DNA of 64,000 nt, from the NCBI RefSeq assembly GCF_009724685.1, contig NZ_WMEF01000002.1, positions 434,001-498,000 on the forward strand, written 5' to 3'. A program made the position numbers and the translations under genes. The DNA comes from Lysinibacillus cavernae. Its GTDB lineage: Bacteria; Bacillota; Bacilli; Bacillales_A; Planococcaceae. Shown here piece after piece: positions 36,526 through 46,475 of this stretch. Numbering within the stretch: position 1 is the stretch's first letter; each line of letters opens with the position of its first letter. The notes below the pieces were generated by a model. The model was not told the origin of the DNA. It did no database searches and saw only the letters and a program-made list of their open reading frames with translations.

Positions 36526-37506
36526 ATGATGCTAGTTATTAATGCTGAAGAACAAAGAAATTTAGTTGTTATGAAGGAAATTATTGAATTAGCAGCTGTT
36601 GCTTTAAAAGAATTTTCAGCAAAAAGAACGCTAACACCTATCCGATCAGCTCTTCCTTTTGATAATGGCCAAAGTACAGCACTAACTATGCCTTCCGTTG
36701 CTGAAGAACTTAGTTGTGTTGGGGTAAAGGTGGTAATGGTATCACCTAATAATCAAAAGTTAGGTAAAAAAACAATAAACGGTGTAGTTATGCTTTCAGA
36801 CTTTAAAACAGGGGAACCACTTGCACTATTAGAAGGCTCTTTTTTAACAATGATAAGAACCGGTGCATTATCGGGTGTTGCCACTAACTATTTAGCTCGT
36901 GAAGATTCCAAAAAATTATGTATTATTGGTACTGGTGAACAAGCAAAAGGACTTGTTGAAGCCATTTTGGCAGTTCGAGATATTGAAGAAATTTTACTGT
37001 TTAACAGAACGGAACAGAAAGCGCATGAATTTGCTGATTATATTAGACTTAAATTTAATAAACAAGTACATGTTTATTGCGATGCAAATGAAGCTATACA
37101 TGATGCTGATATTATCGTCACTACAACGAACGCTTCTACACCTGTGTTTTCTGATGCATTAAAGCCTGGTGTTCACATTAACGCAGTAGGTTCATTCAGA
37201 CCTACAATGCAAGAATTACCGTCCCATGCTGTTTCTTCCGCAAACAAGGTAGTTGTTGAATCAAGGGAAGCAGCTATCGAAGAAACTGGTGACCTCATAA
37301 TTCCTATAAATGAAGGTGTTTTTGATGCAACTAGTGTTCATGGAGAACTTGGACAAATTGTAGCTGGCGAATTAAAGGGAAGAGAGAACGCTGATGAAAT
37401 TACACTATTTAAGTCTGTTGGTTTAGCAGTTGTAGACATTGTAGTGGCAAACTATTTTTATGAAAAAGCGTTAAAAAATCAACTAGGAACTCATCTCAAG
37501 CTTTAA
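36526..37506 (+). CDS. Ornithine cyclodeaminase/mu-crystallin family protein
   Basis: A 326-residue Rossmann-fold enzyme of the OCD family. The NAD(P) loop is LCIIGTGEQAKGLVEAILAV, and MIRTGALSGVATNYLAR is the conserved active-site stretch. Members include ornithine cyclodeaminase, delta-1-pyrroline-2-carboxylate reductase and alanine dehydrogenase. Being in an operon with a proline racemase family gene (39-base gap), a role in proline or hydroxyproline turnover through pyrroline-2-carboxylate is most likely. Ribosome site GAAAGGGTG. Confidence 0.85.
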   Translation: MMLVINAEEQRNLVVMKEIIELAAVALKEFSAKRTLTPIRSALPFDNGQSTALTMPSVAEELSCVGVKVVMVSPNNQKLGKKTINGVVMLSDFKTGEPLALLEGSFLTMIRTGALSGVATNYLAREDSKKLCIIGTGEQAKGLVEAILAVRDIEEILLFNRTEQKAHEFADYIRLKFNKQVHVYCDANEAIHDADIIVTTTNASTPVFSDALKPGVHINAVGSFRPTMQELPSHAVSSANKVVVESREAAIEETGDLIIPINEGVFDATSVHGELGQIVAGELKGRENADEITLFKSVGLAVVDIVVANYFYEKALKNQLGTHLKL

Positions 37507-37536
37507 GGTCGTCTGTGATTTCTCTAATTAACTTTG

Positions 37537-37581
37537 CAAAAGCCAGGTGCTCCTATAAAAGGAGTAGCACCTGGCTTTTGT
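37537..37581 (+). terminator. Strong terminator after racemase operon
   Basis: CAAAAGCCAGGTGCTCCT pairs with AGGAGTAGCACCTGGCTTTTG with one bulged base pair region. It also serves the convergent ABC gene. Confidence 0.9.
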
Positions 37582-37623
37582 TACCTGTTACTAGTTCTAT
37601 ATTGAAAACTTACTCTATTTTCC

Positions 37624-38532
37624 TCAATCATTCATAAATATATCTTCTAAAGAAGGACGATTCGTTTGAATAGCAAAGATGTCCGTATCAACATTACATA
37701 AAGAGTGTACGATTCTAGCAATATCCGATTCATCTCGTATTTCGGTAGTCAGTTGATGGTTATCCCAGTATTTAACTGAAGTCCAATTTTCGATTTCGTC
37801 GCGTGCTTGACGATACGAGGCTTCATTTTTAGGGAATAACTTGATAGTTGTTTCGATATTTGTTTGAAATTGCTTTTGCAATTGTTCTATAGTTCCTAGT
37901 CCTGAAATGATGCCTTTTTTCATAATCGCAATACGGCTGCATAGTTTTTCCACTTCATTTAGATTATGAGATGTCATAAAAATAGTCTTATTTTGACTGG
38001 CTAATGTACGAATAAATTTTTGCATCTCTAGGGCAGACTCTGGGTCCATTCCAGAAGTGGGCTCATCCAGAAAAATAAGTTCTGGATTTCCGATGACAGC
38101 TTGCGCTACTCCTAGCTTTTTCTTCATCCCAAAAGAGAATTTTTTTGTTTTAACATGTATAGCGTCCTTTAAACCAACCTGCTCTAATAAATCCATGCAT
38201 TGTTGCTTTGTAACAGTGTGCTTTTGTATCTTTGCAAAAAATTGAAGATGTTCAAGCGCTGTATCGTTAGCGTAAAATTCTGTGTAGTCTGGAAGCACAC
38301 CTACTTTGTGCTTGACCCGATCTAGCTGATTATTTGATACGCCTAATATGCGAAATTGTCCACTAGTTGGAAGTACAATCCCTGTAAGCATATTGATAAA
38401 AGTTGTTTTTCCTGCACCATTTCTACCTAGAAAGCCAAAGATTTCTCCTTCTTGTACTTGTAGGTTGATGCCACGTACTACTGAATGCTTATGATAGGAT
38501 TTTTTTAAATCCACTGTTTCAATAACGGCCAT
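37624..38532 (-). CDS. ABC-2 exporter ATPase
   Basis: A 302-residue ATPase of the NatA/YxlF/CcmA type. Walker A GRNGAGKTT, a signature variant FSFGMKKKL, Walker B LIFLDEPTSGMD and the H-loop MTSHNL are present. The C-terminal 80 residues form the extra regulatory domain of this branch. It overlaps the permease gene end by one base, so they are coupled. Substrate unknown; lipid, peptide or sodium export are possible. Confidence 0.88.
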   Translation of the reverse strand: MAVIETVDLKKSYHKHSVVRGINLQVQEGEIFGFLGRNGAGKTTFINMLTGIVLPTSGQFRILGVSNNQLDRVKHKVGVLPDYTEFYANDTALEHLQFFAKIQKHTVTKQQCMDLLEQVGLKDAIHVKTKKFSFGMKKKLGVAQAVIGNPELIFLDEPTSGMDPESALEMQKFIRTLASQNKTIFMTSHNLNEVEKLCSRIAIMKKGIISGLGTIEQLQKQFQTNIETTIKLFPKNEASYRQARDEIENWTSVKYWDNHQLTTEIRDESDIARIVHSLCNVDTDIFAIQTNRPSLEDIFMND

Positions 38533-39218
38533 TATAAATCCCTCCTATGAAGACTAAGTATCGAAATTCCGACCATGATAGCTGCAAACAGCAGAACGAC
38601 AAGCCATCCCCAAGTCCCGCCTTCAAGCATATAATGATATGGTGTAATATATTTAATGACTTTTAACCATAATTTATCTGACAAAAGGCTCCATAAACCA
38701 AAAGTAGGAATAGCAATACTTATCAGCAATCCCGCAAACATAGACATCGATCTTTTAGGAATGAGACATGACATTAGCACACACAGAGCCACAATGTACG
38801 TTAGCATAACAAATAAGCTACCGAACGTTTTGATATAGAACTGATGGGAAAAGAATGCGATGATACTAAAAGATGCTAGTAAACAAACAAACCAGTATGA
38901 AAAGATTCCTAATAACTTTCCTAAAATAATAGCTGGTCGAGATGTTTTTGTAACGAGGAATCGAATTGTCCTGCTTTCCGTTTCCCGATTAATTGTGTCG
39001 TGAAATAAAGAAAAGATAAATAAAAAGCCCATAATATAAATTAGGAATACCAACCCACTTACGTATCCAGCCTCTGCAAATTCAATGCCAGTAATGATAC
39101 TGCTTTTTGAGACGAAATCAGATAGGTAATAGGAAACGGCAATAAAAATGGCAATCGTAATGAGTGAAAAGACACTGCGAAATGATTGAATAAATTCTTT
39201 TTTCCAAATAGCAATCAT
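38532..39218 (-). CDS. ABC-2 exporter permease
   Basis: A 228-residue membrane protein with about six helices and the MIAIWKKEFIQSFRSVFSLI N-terminus common in ABC-2 permeases. It pairs with the coupled ATPase gene. AATGGAGGAACAAC precedes the ATG. It is divergent from the response regulator gene (209-base gap), so it may be a target of that system. Confidence 0.85.
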   Translation of the reverse strand: MIAIWKKEFIQSFRSVFSLITIAIFIAVSYYLSDFVSKSSIITGIEFAEAGYVSGLVFLIYIMGFLFIFSLFHDTINRETESRTIRFLVTKTSRPAIILGKLLGIFSYWFVCLLASFSIIAFFSHQFYIKTFGSLFVMLTYIVALCVLMSCLIPKRSMSMFAGLLISIAIPTFGLWSLLSDKLWLKVIKYITPYHYMLEGGTWGWLVVLLFAAIMVGISILSLHRRDL

Positions 39219-39427
39219 TGTTGTTCCTCCATTAGTAAATATTTTTAAAAGCTTTATCTAGAATATACATGCTGGATTTAACGTAAGCCGAAACGGTAGA
39301 TTACCTTTTAATAAACTTTTATCAAAACAGTTTATGTTCTGTTTATTTTCATTGTAGTAGGCATTCAAATGGTATAATTACGTGTTAAAATGAATTCCAT
39401 GCTAGACGGGAAAGGGAAGATTTAAAT

Positions 39428-40159
39428 ATGAATTTGCATGATGTTGCCATTTTACTTGTTGATGATGAACCAGCCATTCTGGATATGTTGCAAATGGTTT
39501 TAAATAAAGAAGGCTTTAGACAAATTGATCGTGCAAGCACGGCTCAAGAAGCGTTAAAGGCGTGCGAAAGGAAGCAATACGACATGATTCTTTTGGATGT
39601 CATGCTGCCAGATAAGAGTGGCTTTGATATTTGTCCCTTCATAAGAGAGACAACAGCTGCCCCAATTTTATTTATAACAGCCAAAAACTCAGATTTAGAG
39701 AAATTAACTGGCTTTGCTATGGGCGGAGATGACTATATTACAAAACCTTTCAACCCATTAGAAGTAGTAGCAAGAATGAAAGCGCAACTGCGTCGTGTTA
39801 GATTATACGAAGAAGAAAAAACAATGCACGTTTCTTCAAATTCGTATATTTATGATTTTGGTCGATTTCAAATGAATGAGCGGGCAGGCGAATTAACTGT
39901 AGATGGTCAGATCGTTTCTTGTCCAGCTCAGGTGTATCAATTACTGTTATTTTTTTGTAAGCATCCAAATCAAATATTTACAAAAAGTCAGTTATACGAA
40001 GCTGTCTGGGGTGATCATAGCTTTGGTGATGATAATACGGTTGCGGTCCATATTGGACGAATTCGAGAACGAATTGAAAAAGATCCAAAGGCACCCCAGT
40101 ATTTGTTAACTATCAGAGGGCTTGGCTATAAATTAATCCAAAAAGAGGGTTTGTCATGA
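39428..40159 (+). CDS. OmpR-family response regulator
   Basis: A 243-residue response regulator. The receiver domain (1-120) has the acidic pair VDDEP, phospho-acceptor Asp57 (MILLDVMLP) and Lys in YITKPF. The C-terminal winged helix (145-240) ends in TVAVHIGRIRERIE and IRGLGYKL. It overlaps the kinase gene by four bases (ATGA). It may control the divergent ABC-2 exporter and the ABC cluster 3 kb downstream. A GGGAAAGGGAAG site precedes the ATG. Confidence 0.94.
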   Translation: MNLHDVAILLVDDEPAILDMLQMVLNKEGFRQIDRASTAQEALKACERKQYDMILLDVMLPDKSGFDICPFIRETTAAPILFITAKNSDLEKLTGFAMGGDDYITKPFNPLEVVARMKAQLRRVRLYEEEKTMHVSSNSYIYDFGRFQMNERAGELTVDGQIVSCPAQVYQLLLFFCKHPNQIFTKSQLYEAVWGDHSFGDDNTVAVHIGRIRERIEKDPKAPQYLLTIRGLGYKLIQKEGLS

Positions 40160-41880
40160 ATCGAATTAGTCGTCGGCTTACCTTTACTTTTATATCGCAA
40201 ATTGTGTTTGTGTTGGTGGCTTTAGCAATAGGCACAATCATTTTTTTAGTGTATGTTGGTATGCAATTAGAAAGTGAACCCGAAACGCAGCAATTATCGA
40301 GTGACAGCAATAGTGCACTAAGGCAAACTTTTTCGATAGAGAATGGCCATGTGTTAGTAGATTCAAACAAAATCTCTGCTATTGAAAAACGTGAAGAGTG
40401 GTTACAAATAGTAGATGCTCAAGGCAATATGCTTGCCTCTTCAAGACTTCCAGCGGATGTTCCATCGCATTACACGCCTGGGGAATTAATCGCTTTTTGG
40501 CAGCAAAGCAGACCTTTTCCTTACCATCTCACGATTAGTCGAGAAGAAAAAGGTGGGCAAACCTATTATGTTGTATTAGGGCAAAAACACCCTGCAAGAC
40601 AGCTCGCAGAGCAACTATCGTTAGAATGGGATGGCTATCGCTTGTCACAGCGAGGGGAGCAGCTATTGCAAGAAGTACATGGCGCCTTGCAAATTTATTC
40701 AACAAGTGGGGAAGTAATACGACAGTTTGGGGAAGTAAGTAAGCCTAAAGAGCAACTCAAGCTTGATCATTTACTTGGAAAAGAGGCTGATGACCTTAGA
40801 AATAATGGTAATCAATATGTATACTATGATGCTGAGCAACAGCAGACCTGGGTTGTTGAGCTTGCGTCGACTGCTGTAAAGGTGGTAGATGAAGGGGATA
40901 ATACTTCATTCTATTTTGGAAAAGCACTACTTATCTATGGAGTTGCACTTATATTATTCATAGTAGCCACAGCCTTTTGGTATGGCAAACGATTTGGACA
41001 ACCATTTCTTTTTATTATTAACTTTATTCAAAGGTTGGCGGAGGGTAACTACAATGATCAAGTTCCCAAGAAAGACATTACATTAAATCGTAAAGGAAAA
41101 ATGAAGCGTTCCTATCGTTTATTTCGCGAAATTAATGATTCTCTGTATGGTTTAAAGAAGAAACTAGAACAAAATGAAAAGCTTCGTCAACAAATTGAGC
41201 AAACCCGTGAAGAATGGATTGTTGGCGTTTCCCATGATCTAAAAACACCTTTATCTTCTATAAATGGCTATGCACATGTACTTGAGTCAGCCCCATACAC
41301 ATGGTCACAAGATGAATTACAAAGTATCGGGAAAACACTACGAGAGAAATCGACATTTATGGCTGAGCTAATTGAGGATTTAAGTTTAACGTATCGTCTA
41401 AAAAACGATGCATTACCAATGGATCGCCAAACTCAAGAAGTGAACGAAGTCATTCGAAGATCCGTTTTACATTTTATAAATGATCCTCAATTTAGTTCGT
41501 ATGAAATTTCTTTTTATGCTTCTAACGAGCCGATCATGTACCCACTAGATATTAAATGGTTTACCCGTATTATTGATAATATGATTTCGAATGCTATTAA
41601 ATATAATCCATCTAAAACTAAAATTGATGTAATCATTCAAAGACAGAATGATCATTGCTTCACGGTGGTGATTCGTGATAATGGCATTGGAATGGATCAA
41701 TTGACTTTAGATAAATTATTTGAACGTTACTACCGAGGTACTAACTCTGAAGAAAATACAAGTGGTTCTGGCTTGGGTATGAGCATCGCTAAACAACTGA
41801 CAGTAGCTCACGGTGGTCAAATACACGTTGATAGTAAATCAGGAGATGGAACGGAGATTGTATTGAAATTCTCCTCATGA
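40156..41880 (+). CDS. Sensor histidine kinase
   Basis: A 574-residue membrane kinase. Helix 1 covers 10-36, an extracellular sensor of about 215 residues follows, and helix 2 covers 255-277. A long linker leads to HisKA with His360 (VGVSHDLKTPLSSINGY) and the ATPase domain (N box DNMISNAIKYNP; G1 IRDNGIGMD; G2 GSGLGMSIAK). The large sensor domain sets it apart from Bce-type kinases, whose helices are joined by a very short loop. The signal is unknown. It is coupled to the regulator gene. Confidence 0.93.
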   Translation: MNRISRRLTFTFISQIVFVLVALAIGTIIFLVYVGMQLESEPETQQLSSDSNSALRQTFSIENGHVLVDSNKISAIEKREEWLQIVDAQGNMLASSRLPADVPSHYTPGELIAFWQQSRPFPYHLTISREEKGGQTYYVVLGQKHPARQLAEQLSLEWDGYRLSQRGEQLLQEVHGALQIYSTSGEVIRQFGEVSKPKEQLKLDHLLGKEADDLRNNGNQYVYYDAEQQQTWVVELASTAVKVVDEGDNTSFYFGKALLIYGVALILFIVATAFWYGKRFGQPFLFIINFIQRLAEGNYNDQVPKKDITLNRKGKMKRSYRLFREINDSLYGLKKKLEQNEKLRQQIEQTREEWIVGVSHDLKTPLSSINGYAHVLESAPYTWSQDELQSIGKTLREKSTFMAELIEDLSLTYRLKNDALPMDRQTQEVNEVIRRSVLHFINDPQFSSYEISFYASNEPIMYPLDIKWFTRIIDNMISNAIKYNPSKTKIDVIIQRQNDHCFTVVIRDNGIGMDQLTLDKLFERYYRGTNSEENTSGSGLGMSIAKQLTVAHGGQIHVDSKSGDGTEIVLKFSS

Positions 41881-41997
41881 TGGCTTTATAACAAAATTTA
41901 TTCACGCTTCTGGTTATAGCTTTGCTAGCTCCGATTAGATGTCCAAATTGTAGGGCTATCCGAGGATAGGGGTAGACGATAATTTTATTGAATCATC

Positions 41998-42032
41998 AAC
42001 CACTTACCAGCTAAATAGTAAGTGGTTTTTTG
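41998..42032 (+). terminator. Terminator of two-component operon
   Basis: AACCACTTAC pairs with GTAAGTGGTT around a short loop and is followed by a T run. Confidence 0.87.
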
Positions 42033-42155
42033 TACATTAGCTACAAGTAGATCCAACCAAAAACATATTGAGCTATATGGAGACAAAATTTATAGTGCTG
42101 CACATACTGCATGAAGTCACAAGGATGATAAAAAAGATGAGGAGTTTAAAATCAT

Positions 42156-42752
42156 ATGACATTAATAAATTTAGTTACTTGTATTTGCAATGAAGCTAAA
42201 AATAGAGATAGTAAAAAATTAGAGGAATTACTAGATCAGCTTACCGATTATGATAATCCTAAAATACTTGATATTTACCCCTTTCAGATAAAAAGTAATG
42301 AAAAGTTTAGTCAAGTAGAAGTATTCTTTGATAAATTGGAAGTGAAAGATTTCCAAAAAAAAACGCAGAATTTTTACTCATATATGAAAAGCTTAGAAAA
42401 ATTCGAGAAATTTTTTGAAATGATATGGTTACGATCGACTGAATTTTATGCATTTTATTTTTTACCAGAAACTTTATATAAAGAGGGAATGAATTATAAA
42501 TTCTACGTGCGTGAATGGAAAAAAATAATTCCTAAAAATCGTGAAGAAGTAAATCTAATAAACATTGATGAGTACTCTATGCTAATTTCTCTAATTAAAT
42601 TAGCAGTTTCCGATCATCTCACTTTACATTTCATCATACCTGAGGAGAATATTGTGTTTAGTGGGAATGGATTATGTTTTATACTTTATAGCCAACAGAA
42701 TCTTGCTCTATTAGAAAAGATCGCTAATACTGAAGGCCTTTATTTACGTTGA
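42156..42752 (+). CDS. Hypothetical protein, 198 aa
   Basis: A soluble 198-residue protein, acidic with many Lys, Phe and Tyr (DFQKKTQNFYSYMKSLEKFE). No signal peptide or membrane segment is seen. The start has GATGAGGAG. The C-terminal FSGNGLCFILYSQQNLALLE looks like a buried beta-alpha part. I do not recognise the family; proteins of this sort are often immunity or cargo-binding proteins, but nothing here proves it. It stands between a two-component operon and an ABC operon. Confidence 0.65.
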   Translation: MTLINLVTCICNEAKNRDSKKLEELLDQLTDYDNPKILDIYPFQIKSNEKFSQVEVFFDKLEVKDFQKKTQNFYSYMKSLEKFEKFFEMIWLRSTEFYAFYFLPETLYKEGMNYKFYVREWKKIIPKNREEVNLINIDEYSMLISLIKLAVSDHLTLHFIIPEENIVFSGNGLCFILYSQQNLALLEKIANTEGLYLR

Positions 42753-42844
42753 TACATCAGTGTCATTTTCGATTCATCAATAAAACAATTATTTTGTATC
42801 CAGTTGACGGTGTTGTATCGGCGACTGGTTTTTTTTCAATTTAA

Positions 42845-42973
42845 TTGGGAGTTTGTTATCGACTAGGTTTAACTGAAGAACACGGATTTTTGGAGCATGG
42901 CATTCTGAAAATCATCATAGAAAAACCATTTCATCAACTACGATATGTATCAAAAGATGGTGATTCGTTATAG
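42845..42973 (+). pseudogene. Coding remnant, 42 codons
   Basis: A TTG-led frame gives LGVCYRLGLTEEHGFLEHGI and then LKIIIEKPFHQLRYVSKDGD before a stop. It has coding character but no ribosome site, so it is likely the end of a lost gene. The family is not recognised. The rest of the 42753-43047 gap is empty apart from a short GCGACTGG/CCAGTTG-type hairpin. Confidence 0.28.
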
Positions 42974-43062
42974 CAAGGCTTTAAAATGCAAAAATTGAAA
43001 AAATATCCACAATATCTTATTATAGTAATGTAAAGGCTTTCAGATAAGTGAGGAGGATGACT

Positions 43063-44181
43063 GTGTTAAGAGCATTAAAAATAGGTCTAGTTATTGAGCG
43101 AGCGAATAGAAAAAATTTAGTTGCACTAGCCGCTGTTGTAATTATCGTTTTTGGCTTTATGTTTTATATAAAGGCACAAGCCGTTGGTAATCAGCTTGTC
43201 GAAAAAAAGGGTGATTACTATTCAACACAGGCTATACTATCAAAGTTTCAAGTTAAAGATGCTTCAGAAGCAGGTGACGGAAGTGACTTATATAAAAATT
43301 TAACGAAACAAAAAAGCAAAATTGCTTTACAAATAGCGACATTAACGATGGACAGACAATCTATGTATTTTGAGGCTTCACTTCAACTCGCTGAATTAAG
43401 GCAAGCGGCATTTGAATTAGAAGGATACGAAAATATAGCAGAATTATTACCTTCTAAATTGCAAAATTCTATGGACTACCTTTATTTTAAGTGGATGATT
43501 GATGCGGGAGAGGATTCAATAACCGATTTATTTCAATACATACCGTTCTTATTATTTTTCTTTAGTCTCGTTGGAGCAGGCTGGTACATATTCGTTAGCT
43601 TCCATACAAGTTCTATTTTACTTGATGACTTTGAGCATTCTAGTTTAATTAAGGGCTTTCCTGTTCGATTTGATTCCTATATTTTATCTAAATGCATTAT
43701 TGCTTTGTTATCCATCGTTACAAGCATTTTACTCATTTTTATTTGTGCAATTCCTTTGTGGATCATGAATGGGCTTGGTAACCCCCAAGAGCCTGTAGGG
43801 ATATATGTAGGAAATGCGACATTAATATCTGCAATTCAATATATAACAATGAGCGTTGGTTATATGTTGGTCATTTCAATTTTTGTCATGCTGTTGTCGA
43901 TTATTTTGAATGTGTTACTGAAAAATATGTATTTAACGTTATTTGTACATTTTATTTTATTCTTTTTACCGATGATTTTCCCATCACTTATTAGTCTATT
44001 CCCTTATAATCCTTTTAATTTCATGAACTTCAATGATATTTTACGAGGCGTACCAGTAGATTTAGTAAAGCCTGTTGATATTACTATGAATTTAGGCTTA
44101 ATCATCATGTTTGTAAGTATTATTTTAATGTTAGTCATTATTAAAACATTTTTCTCAACAGGAAAAATCAAAAGGGCATAG
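43063..44181 (+). CDS. ABC exporter permease 1
   Basis: A 372-residue membrane protein: one helix near residues 25-42, an extracellular stretch of about 120 residues, then five to six helices. It carries the segment SSLIKGFPVRFDSYILSKCI, which has a counterpart in the next gene (PSILKGFPISDWKRLLVKMF), so the two permeases are paralogues and likely form a heterodimer. GTG at 43063 is preferred since AGGAGG stands six bases before it. It starts an operon with a second permease and an ATPase. Lantibiotic-immunity-like exporters have this gene order, but the cargo is unknown. Confidence 0.78.
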   Translation: MLRALKIGLVIERANRKNLVALAAVVIIVFGFMFYIKAQAVGNQLVEKKGDYYSTQAILSKFQVKDASEAGDGSDLYKNLTKQKSKIALQIATLTMDRQSMYFEASLQLAELRQAAFELEGYENIAELLPSKLQNSMDYLYFKWMIDAGEDSITDLFQYIPFLLFFFSLVGAGWYIFVSFHTSSILLDDFEHSSLIKGFPVRFDSYILSKCIIALLSIVTSILLIFICAIPLWIMNGLGNPQEPVGIYVGNATLISAIQYITMSVGYMLVISIFVMLLSIILNVLLKNMYLTLFVHFILFFLPMIFPSLISLFPYNPFNFMNFNDILRGVPVDLVKPVDITMNLGLIIMFVSIILMLVIIKTFFSTGKIKRA

Positions 44182-44197
44182 GGGAGGTATTATAAGC

Positions 44198-45409
44198 ATG
44201 TGGAGTTATTTCAAATTTGAATTCAAGCAATTTTTTACGAATAAGAAAAACATAGCAATCTATTTTTTGCTTGCTTTTGCAACCTTTTTTTATGTATTTA
44301 AAATAGCGCCAGCATTCGAACCGATTGAAAGTGTAGATTATGAAGAAATTGAGGCACGCTATTTAACACGTCAGGAATTTTTAGATCGTATGGAGGGTAA
44401 AGATTTATATGGTATCCATCCTCTCGTTATTTTTGCGATTGAAATATTTAAAGAAATTAATCCCATAGATAAAGCAAGATTAGATGCATTAGATGCGGGA
44501 GATTTAAAAAAATATGCAGATTTAACTAGTGATTGGTACTACTTTACGAATTCAATTACATATAAAAGCGATACATTTTCATATAACTCAAAGTATTTTA
44601 TAGAAAATAACCAGTATGCAGAAGATGATGCCTTTTATGCTTATTTAGAGCAGGCTGCCCGTTACGATACTCATTCGAAAGCAGATTATGCATTATCAAT
44701 GGAAATATTTGAACAACGTACAGCGCTTCAAACGTTCGAACGCTTATTAAAGGGAGCCCTTCCAATTATTTTAATTGTCTGTGTACTTCTTTTAGCAATC
44801 GATATTGTTACAAAAGATCGACGTCATCCGTCAATTTTAAAGGGGTTTCCTATTAGTGATTGGAAAAGGCTACTTGTAAAAATGTTTGTTGCACTACTAG
44901 GTAGCTTAGTATTATTTGTACCGCCTATCGTTGGGTTCCTTATCATAGGCTTACAATCTGGTTTTGGGCATTTCAATTTACCATCTCCAGTGTATGCACC
45001 TCATCTCGATTGGCGCACGGAAGGTAAATTTGAAATGATGACATTAGGTACGTTTTTAGGACAATCCTTCATTTTGCTTTTTGCCTGGTTTATTGTCATT
45101 ATCAACGTTGTGCTGTTATCCAGTATTTTATTGCGTAGTGAGATGGTAAATTTCGCTGTTGGCTTGCTCCTTATTTTTGGGGAGAATTTTTACTTCAGCC
45201 GTTACGTTGGCTATTTCTGGGACATCCAAAACTATCCGACATCTTACATTCAAGTCGGTCAAATTATTTCAAAACAACGAAATTTTTATTATATGAACGA
45301 TCATTTAGTTTTCACTTTAGGATTACAATTGTTACTTGGACTAGCATTAGTTGTCATTTTTTTAATAATACTTATAGCATTGAATAGACAATATAAGTTA
45401 ATTAAATAG
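44198..45409 (+). CDS. ABC exporter permease 2
   Basis: A 403-residue membrane protein with the same layout as its neighbour: first helix near 20-35, extracellular region to about 185, then five to six helices. KGFPISDWKRLLVKMFVALL is the shared loop. GGGGAGGT precedes the ATG. It is expected to partner permease 1 and the following ATPase. Confidence 0.78.
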   Translation: MWSYFKFEFKQFFTNKKNIAIYFLLAFATFFYVFKIAPAFEPIESVDYEEIEARYLTRQEFLDRMEGKDLYGIHPLVIFAIEIFKEINPIDKARLDALDAGDLKKYADLTSDWYYFTNSITYKSDTFSYNSKYFIENNQYAEDDAFYAYLEQAARYDTHSKADYALSMEIFEQRTALQTFERLLKGALPIILIVCVLLLAIDIVTKDRRHPSILKGFPISDWKRLLVKMFVALLGSLVLFVPPIVGFLIIGLQSGFGHFNLPSPVYAPHLDWRTEGKFEMMTLGTFLGQSFILLFAWFIVIINVVLLSSILLRSEMVNFAVGLLLIFGENFYFSRYVGYFWDIQNYPTSYIQVGQIISKQRNFYYMNDHLVFTLGLQLLLGLALVVIFLIILIALNRQYKLIK

Positions 45410-45420
45410 GAGGGATAAAG

Positions 45421-46353
45421 ATGATTGAAATTCAAAATATTACTGTGCAATTCGGGGAAATGAAAGTGTTAAATGATATTTCAATGTCCTTTGAGCAAGG
45501 TGAAATGATCGGGCTTGTTGCGCCAAATGGAACGGGAAAATCCACATTTATGAATGTCTTGATGAATTATGTAAAACCTATGAAAGGGAAGGTAGTGTTT
45601 AAGGATGGCCTTTGTTACTCGAATAAATCAAATGAAGTGAAAATTCATCAATTCGTGTCGATGATGCCAGACCAAAGTGACCTGTATAATCACTTAACGG
45701 GGTACGAGCATTTAAAAATGTTTGCAACCATGTGGCAATCCGATGTAAAGCTAATAGATGAAACCATCGAAGCATTAAATATGAGGCATTATGTGAATAA
45801 AAAAACAGGCACGTATTCCCTTGGTATGCGCCAACGTCTATGCTTCGCAATGCAAATTGTCACAAATACAGAAATTATGATGATGGACGAAGTAATGAAC
45901 GGACTTGATCCAAATAATGTAGAAATTATTTCGAAAATATTAGTAAAGAAAAAGGCGGAAGGTAAGATTATTATTATTGCCTCGCATTTACTTGATAATT
46001 TAGAAAAATATGCAGACCGAATTTTCTTATTTAACGAAGGAAAGCTAGTTAATACCAATCAAATAATAGAAGGTTTTAGTCAAGCGCATATTAAAACGAT
46101 TCGAGTAAAACATATGGAAAGTACTACTAAAAATCAGCTTCAAGAGCTATATCCAGCTATAAAACTTCAAACACTTACAAATGGATTGACACTAATTCAT
46201 TTACCAAGTTCTGAAGCAAGCTTATTAAGTTCGCTTACTTCTTTTTTAGTTGAGAGACATGTGGTGGATTTTGCATTTGGAAAAGTTACATTAAATGATT
46301 TGTATTCAATGTATTATCATGAAGATAGAAAAGTGACAGCCAAAAAAGCTTGA
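45421..46353 (+). CDS. ABC exporter ATPase
   Basis: A 310-residue ABC ATPase. Walker A APNGTGKST, signature variant YSLGMRQRL, Walker B IMMMDEVMNGLD and an H-loop IIASHLLD are visible. The Walker B lacks the usual P-T (DEVMNGLD), as in some NatA-like exporters. AGGAGGG lies before the ATG. The C-terminal 90 residues form an extra domain. It drives the two paralogous permeases. Confidence 0.86.
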   Translation: MIEIQNITVQFGEMKVLNDISMSFEQGEMIGLVAPNGTGKSTFMNVLMNYVKPMKGKVVFKDGLCYSNKSNEVKIHQFVSMMPDQSDLYNHLTGYEHLKMFATMWQSDVKLIDETIEALNMRHYVNKKTGTYSLGMRQRLCFAMQIVTNTEIMMMDEVMNGLDPNNVEIISKILVKKKAEGKIIIIASHLLDNLEKYADRIFLFNEGKLVNTNQIIEGFSQAHIKTIRVKHMESTTKNQLQELYPAIKLQTLTNGLTLIHLPSSEASLLSSLTSFLVERHVVDFAFGKVTLNDLYSMYYHEDRKVTAKKA

Positions 46354-46367
46354 TCATCTACTGAAAA

Positions 46368-46415
46368 GTAGCAACAATCTTTGAGAAGTGTTCATTTCTT
46401 ACAGATTGTTGCTAC
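46368..46415. terminator. Long hairpin after ABC exporter operon
   Basis: GTAGCAACAATCT pairs perfectly with AGATTGTTGCTAC across a 22-base loop, but no T tract follows. It may stop or stabilise the operon message. Confidence 0.5.
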
Positions 46416-46475
46416 ACAAGTAAGAAGAAAGGAAAAGTTATCCGAATAGCATCCATCAAATTTAGTAAAAGTAAG

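Noticed and set aside
43063-46353. Complete lantibiotic gene cluster
   Set aside because: No precursor peptide, LanB/LanC/LanM or protease gene is visible; only exporter genes are present.
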